Of a stretch of DNA of 64,000 bases, positions 58,586 through 64,000 are shown one piece after another. The translations under genes and the position numbers were made by a program. Source of the DNA: Terfezia claveryi (Eukaryota; Ascomycota; Pezizomycetes; Pezizales; Pezizaceae); contig WHUX01000159.1 of the NCBI GenBank assembly GCA_015179025.1, positions 1 through 64,000 on the forward strand. The letters run 5' to 3'. The notes beneath the pieces were generated by a model. It worked only from the letters and a program-made list of their open reading frames with translations, was not told where the DNA came from and did no database searches. How positions within the stretch are numbered: the first letter of the stretch is position 1; each line of letters begins with the position of its first letter.

Positions 58586-60037
58586 CATCATCACCAAAAA
58601 TATTATTTGCGTCCTGTGCATCTGGACGCCTGGGACGTTTAGGACGCATGTGAGACAAACTCAAGATCAGGATGCCAAACGCTCGGCACATGAGCGTCCG
58701 TACGCACTCGGACGGTGCTCGAGTGGTACTCGTGCGCCTGGGATGCAACACATGCACTTTGCAGATGCTTTCTCCTCTTGGATGCAACATGGAACGGGCT
58801 GCTCATCCCCAACGCTATAGGTTCTACCGCTGGCATTGCTAACGGATAGCCCATAATCTCTCTGTTCTACAATGCACATCCGCTCACCACTTGCATGTAC
58901 GACAGCCAGGTACATAGCCACTATTGCAGCTATTGAATATGCACATAGCAGAAATATCTATTGTATTTGCTAATAATTATATACACAGAAGTAATAGATA
59001 TATATATAGAGCATGCAATCGCTGCTCCAATTGCACTAACACTCGCTCTAATACTCACACTAACACTCGCTCTAATACTCGCTCCAATACTCACTTTAAT
59101 ACTCGCTCCAATACTCGCTCTAATACTCACCCTAATACTCGCTCCAATACTCGCTCTAACACTCGCTCCAATCCTCGCTCTAATACTCGCTCTAATACTC
59201 GCTCTAATACTCGCTCCAATACTCGCTCTAATACTCGCCCTAATACTCGCTCCAATACTCACTCTAACACTCGCTCCAATCCTCGCTCTAATACTCGCTC
59301 TAATACTCGCTCTAATACTCGCCATAATACACACTCCAATAGTTACTCTAATGCTAGCTGTAATGTGCTGGGATAGAGAGCGAAGGGAAAATGCACAGGG
59401 AAGGGAGGTATATATACAGGAAAATGATAGTTGCCAAGGCCGACTGCTAAGGCCGACAATTTAGACTTTCTGAGAACAATGAGATAAGCGATAACAAGAG
59501 AAGTGGCATGACAGTGACTAATGGCGCTCAGCCCCTTTCGCCCGCGGGTGCCATACTATCCAATGCCTGGCCTGGTAATAGTCATATTGGGAAATCGTAG
59601 TCGTAGTATTGAGATATGTGCGGAGTTCACGCTTTGTGATATGTTTCATAAGAATCCATGCATTTACAGGCTTATATATATATATAAGTGAGAAACTGGT
59701 GCTTTTGGAGACTTATATATATATATGCGAGAAACTCATGCTTTTGGAGACATATAAGCCTGCGAATGCATGGATTTCTCACATATATGTATATATATGT
59801 CTCCAAAAGCACAAGTTTCTCGCATATATATATATATATATGCACGCGAATGCATGGATTTCTCGCATATATGTATATATATGTCTCCAAAAGCACGAGT
59901 TTCTCGTACATATATATATATATATGCATGTGAATGCATGGATTTCTCGCATATATATATATATATATCCCCAAAAGTATGAGTTTCTCGCATATATATA
60001 TATATGTCCCCAAGAGCATGAGTTTCTCGCACATATA
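58586..60037. mobile_element. foldback/TIR element 2, left half
   Basis: Starts CATCACCAAAAATATTATTTG as in element 1 and follows it collinearly (GCGTCC words, gctataggttc, 12-bp array, gaaatcgtagtcg, TA-rich centre). Many CpG sites of element 1 appear here as TpG or CpA. The right half is not seen because gypsy 3 begins inside the TA-rich centre at 60038. Confidence 0.85.
59037..59360. repeat. 12-bp minisatellite (ACTCGCTCTAAT), about 26 units
   Basis: Same unit as in element 1 but more than twice as long, with variants actcgctccaat, actcaccctaat and others. Translates as Asn-Thr-Arg-Ser repeats on plus and Ser-Ile-Arg-Ala on minus; not a gene. Confidence 0.92.
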
Positions 60038-60613
60038 TGTAACAACTGTGTGTTCAGTTGTCATCACCTGCGATCGCAGGTGACGGGTCATTGCTATTGT
60101 TGTCTTTGTCATCACCTGCGATCGCAGGTGATGGATTATTGTTATCATTACCTTGCTTGGCTTCTAAGATAGGGAAGCTTATTTCCTCCATTGCCCTGGC
60201 TGGGTTATGTATATATAGAGCCTGTCCCTCATACTGTCGTTAGATCCCCATCTAACGTCTTGTATACCCAATACAGGACCTTGCTTCCCCCAGCGCTTGT
60301 GCACCTCCCTTGTACACATCCTTGTCTCGAACGAACAACTCTGCAGTACAGCTGCCTCCCTTGACATACGCGGCAACTGCCTCCGCGTGTCTCGTGTCCC
60401 TTGCCCTCTGCCTCTCTCTGCCTCTCTCTGCCTCTTGCCTCTTGCCCTTGCCCCTGTCTCAGTCTTCCCCTGGTCACACACGTAGCGTTCCTACGTGTGT
60501 CTTACCCTAGCCTTTCCCCCAATCACACACGTAGTGCTCCTATGTATGCGATTGCCCTTGCCACTTCCCCGGCATACTCCTTGGTCGCCTTGTCCCCCAG
60601 AGCCCTCGTTACA
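60038..60613 (+). repeat. gypsy 3 left LTR with two palindromes
   Basis: 576 bp, TGTAACAACT to CGTTACA. Two perfect TCACCTGCGATCGCAGGTGA palindromes lie at 60064-60083 and 60112-60131, close to the 5' end, in the U3 region where enhancers reside. Confidence 0.88.
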
Positions 60614-60641
60614 CTACGTTGGATCTTTCAGACCAACCGGT

Positions 60642-61780
60642 ATGATGTCCGCAAACATTACACTACCACCGATAGATTTGCAGCCTGGAGGGCGACTCCG
60701 ATCCTATCAGACCTGGCAGAACTATCAACATACCAACGAACTGTGATCGACATCTTCACAGACACCTATGCCATCAGCGAACAATAAGGAGCGGACCTCT
60801 AGAAAGCCGAAAGGCGAATCCGAGAAGCCGAAGACGAAATAACTCTCCTTCGAGAAGATGCAGCAGAGGATAGGATAACCATCCGGCGATTGACTTATGC
60901 TTTAGACCTGGCCGATGGTCCAAAGAACCAGAAAACACAAGACCTACCAACCCCACCCAAGTTTAATGGGGACCGGGGCTGGTTATGAGCATGGAAAAAC
61001 TCTGTACAAATAAAACTCTCTGGGGACTCGGCGAAGTTCCCTACGGTTCACCACCAGCTCTCATACATCTATGGCCTACTAGAGGGTAAATCTATGGACC
61101 AGGTACAGCCCTTTGTCAAGGCAACGGGAATTGATCTGGTAGATATCCCGGCACTAATGGCAATCCTGAACCGAGCCTTCGGGGACCCTGACCCTAAAGG
61201 AACTACTAGCAGGGCCCTGCGAGAGCTCAAGCAAAAACACAACGAACTGTTAGCCTATGTCACTGAGTTCTCCAGGCTAGTAGCAGAGCTCAATTGAAAT
61301 GACAAAGCCAAGCTCGATCAGTTCAAAGACGGGCTTACCTTCGAGCTGAAAAAGGCTCTGGTTTACTGCCCACTAACCAAGACCCTAGAGGAACTTATTG
61401 AATAAGCTAGCTGGGTGGAACAACAGACAGTGGCACTCAGAGCCCCCCAAAAGACACTCCCGACCTCGACTCCCCGTACCCTATTCCTGACAGCACGCAC
61501 CCAACAACAACAACAACCCACACCAGTCAACAAGCCTGCGTACCCCTCCTTGGTAGCGAGTAGGGCTGCCCCCATGGACCTGTCAGCAGGTAGGCCACGG
61601 TTAACCCAGGAGGAGAGAGATCACCACCGAATGAACAGGTTGTGCATTGCGTGTGGAAAAGGGGACCACTTTGTTGCGGCATGTCCCCTCTGAAAAAATC
61701 ACTCCCTGGCTGCTCATGCCATCTCGGAAGCCCGGATCGAGGAGGTTGACGAGGCGGGAAAAGCCCTGTCCCTTGCCTAG
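60642..61780 (+). pseudogene. gypsy 3 gag
   Basis: ATGATG at 60642 opens the frame but a one-base loss near 60665 shifts it; the gag frame then reads FAAWRATPILSDLAELSTYQ, two stops near 60785-60800, the coiled coil, TQDLPTPPKFNGD, the capsid (LSYIYGLLEGKSMDQVQPFV) with further stops near 60988 and 61297, and the zinc knuckle CIACGKGDHFVAAC at about 61640-61682. No foldback insertion is present at the position hit in element 1. Confidence 0.88.
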
Positions 61781-61827
61781 TTACTGACACTAGCAAGGGA
61801 CCTGCCCCAGGCCATTTATCTCTGTCT

Positions 61828-64000
61828 TTGTCAGTATTTTCTGTATATTCCACTTCTTCTATTGTTGACGAATCTCGCTTGTTCAGCGAGCATTTTGTTG
61901 TATCTATCTCTCTCAATATCAATGATAGAACAATCACCATGTCAGCCCTTAAGGATTGCGGAGCCTCAAAAATTGCATTCGTTGACCAGGCCTTTGTCAG
62001 TAAATTCGCTATACCCACGTCCAAGCTCAAAACCCCCCACGTTCTGGATGTCATCGATGGTCGACCCATCTCCTCCAGAGATATCACCGATATTGCTTGC
62101 GTGCCTGCCCTGGTCGGGGATCACTCCGAGGCAAACCTCCCAATATTCGTGATAAAGCTCAAATACCTGATTGTCCTTGAAATCCCCTGGCTTAGAATGC
62201 ACAATGTATCGGTCAGCTTCGGCTCCTATACCCTGCAGTTCAACAGCCAATATTGCAAAAAGCACTGTGGGAACCCAAAGGCTACCATCACTGGGTTGTG
62301 TGCCTTGCCACCCCTGATAACCCACCCGACCCAGATAGCACACCAGTCCGTACACATCAATGCCGCTAAACCCCCTAGTCCCCCTGTTTCCCCCATTTTT
62401 TCCCCTGTGCCCCCGGTTCCCCAAAAACCTCTGAATATTAGCTTCATCGGGGCAGGGGCTTTCGCTTACCTCACCAGGAAACACAAGCTGAAGGCTCATG
62501 CTCTATCTATACACGAGGTTAACCTGGAAATCAACAAGATGCGGCCTAAGGAGGAGTGGAAGGCTATGGTCCCGGATGAATATCACAAGTTCATTGATCT
62601 GTTCTCGGAAAAGGCCGCAGAGAAACTCACACCACACTGACCATACGACCACACTATTCCGCTAGTAGAAGGTAAAACCTCCCCCTATGGGCCTCTCTAT
62701 GGAATGTCCCGGGTTGAGCTGGAAGCCCTGTAGAAGTACTTGGAAGAAAACCTCAACAAGAGCTTCATTCGCCACAGCTCCTCACCAGCGGGTGCCCCGG
62801 TGCTGTTCGTGAAGAAATCGGACAGCTCCCTTCGGTTGTATGTTGATTATTGTGGCCTGAACGAGATAACGGTCAAAAACAGGTACCCCCTACCCCTAAT
62901 CCAGGAGACATTAGCCAGGCTCTCCAAGGCCAAGTGGTTCACCAAACTGGACTTGAGAGGGGCATACAACCTGGTACAGATCGCCGAGGGGGAGGAGTGA
63001 AAAACTGCCTTCCGAACTCGTTATGGCCACTTTGAGTATAATATTATGCCTTTTGGGTTGACTAACGCCCCGGCCTCTTTCCAGCACTTTATTAATGACA
63101 CCCTGCGAGACTTTCTGGATGTGTTCTGCACAGCCTACCTTGATAATATCCTGATCTATTCGGATACCCTGGCAGAGCATACAATCCATGTTCGTCAAGT
63201 GTTGGAGAAGCTGGAGCAAGCCGGATTGTACCTCAAGCCCGAGAAATGCAAGTTTCATGTGCAAGAGGTCAAGTATCTGGGGTTAATCATCACCACGGAG
63301 GGCATCAGGATGGACCCTGCCAAAGTTACCGTTGTCCAGGAATGGCAAATCCCAGCGAACCTCAAGGATGTCCAGGCATTCCTAGGGTTCGCCAACTTTT
63401 ACCGGCGTTTTATCCTGGGATATTTGAAGATCGTAGCCCCCCTCACCGCCCTAACCAAGAAAGACCGGCGCTTCGACTGGAATCCAGAAGCCCAATCTGC
63501 CTTCCAGAACCTCAAGGAAGCTTTCTGCTCAGCACCGATCCTGGCCTATTTCGATCCGGACAGTGAATGTATCGTGGAGACTGACGCCTCCGACTATGTC
63601 TCCGCGGGAATCTTGTCTTAGTATGTTAATGGGATCCTCCACCCAGTGGCATACTTCTCAAAAAAGCACTCTCTAGCTCAGTGTAATTATGAAATCTATG
63701 ATAAAGAGTTAATAGCCATTGTGCGAGCATTCGAGGAGTGGAGGCCACATCTGGAGTCAGCCAAGGGGATCATCGAGGTGCTATCCAATCATAAGAATCT
63801 TGAGTACTTTACCACCACTAAGCTGCTGAACCGATGGCAGGCTAGGTGGTCGGAGTTCTTATCTCGATTCAACTTCAAGATCAAGTATCGGCCTGGAAAA
63901 GCTGGTGGTAAGCCGGATATACTGACCAGGAGATCAGGAGATCTCCCTAAAGGGGAGGATGAAAGGCTGAAGTACCAAAATCAGGTGGTACTGAAACCTG
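61828..64000 (+). pseudogene. gypsy 3 pol: protease, RT, RNase H (partial)
   Basis: Protease active site reads ALKDCGASK where element 1 has ALIDCGASG. After [15 protein letters not shown] and a stop at 62638, RT follows: [27 protein letters not shown], a stop at 62998, [14 protein letters not shown] and [12 protein letters not shown]: the second Asp of the YLDD box is Asn. Then [41 protein letters not shown], a stop at 63619, and the RNase H-like end ([16 protein letters not shown]). Window ends before integrase. Inactive. Confidence 0.9.

Larger units (their letters stand above)
60038..64000 (+). mobile_element. Ty3/gypsy LTR retrotransposon 3, degenerate, runs off the window
   Basis: LTR 60038-60613, primer-site region, gag, protease, RT and RNase H in order; integrase and right LTR lie beyond the window. 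Highly similar to element 1 throughout pol. Inserted in foldback element 2. Confidence 0.92.

Noticed and set aside
59037..59360. CRISPR-like array
   Set aside because: Units are contiguous 12-mers without spacers, in a fungal transposon; it is a minisatellite.

Overview
The window looks like nuclear DNA of a filamentous ascomycete (Pezizomycotina). Introns are short (49-102 nt) with GT..AG ends and CTRAY-like branch points. The recognisable host genes are typical fungal ones, and the right half is packed with Ty3/gypsy elements carrying a chromodomain, plus hAT, pogo, copia and LINE remnants. I cannot name the species; a repeat-rich Pezizomycetes-like genome is a guess.

Layout. Positions 1-20,000 are gene-bearing: an F-box/LRR-like protein (542-3741), a small protein made of four PGIRTHD repeats (5957-6639), an unrecognised ORF (8610-9374, minus), cytochrome c oxidase subunit VIa with an 8-nt micro-exon (10679-11448), an Ecm15/UPF0045 protein (11715-12202, minus), a glycine-rich-domain-like (GRDP/DUF1399) protein (12580-16129), and a secreted PLC-like phosphodiesterase (18269-19555). 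Several of these only became readable after splicing by eye.

Positions 20,590-28,815 hold a tandem segmental duplication of about 3.4 kb (order A-B-A-insertion-B). Each B unit carries a tiny three-exon gene of 54 or 56 residues. Introns, UTRs and promoter of the two copies are about 92-96% identical by hand alignment, but the coding exons differ at 20-27% of sites and nearly all changes alter the protein. This is the most striking signal in the window. A TIR element with a tRNA-like T-arm lies in the insertion.

Positions 29,000-34,000 hold an intact eight-exon aldo-keto reductase (32212-33753, minus), a broken duplicate of its last two exons (29283-29797, plus), and an LTR/gag/RNase H composite. 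From 34,800 to the end the DNA is nested transposons: gypsy element 1 (35431-43818) inserted in one arm of a 0.8 kb inverted repeat, and itself hit by a 2.1 kb foldback element (36794-38892); a pogo-type relic; gypsy element 2 (LTR and 5' gag only); a hAT relic with minisatellites inside and beside it; an intact two-exon unknown ORF; two transposon-like coding remnants; and a second foldback element (from 58586) into whose centre gypsy element 3 (60038 to the window end) has jumped. The mobile elements are mostly dead: premature stops, frameshifts, a YLDD to YLDN change in gypsy 3 RT, and CpG-to-TpG differences between copies. In the host-gene half, neighbours do not form obvious pathways.
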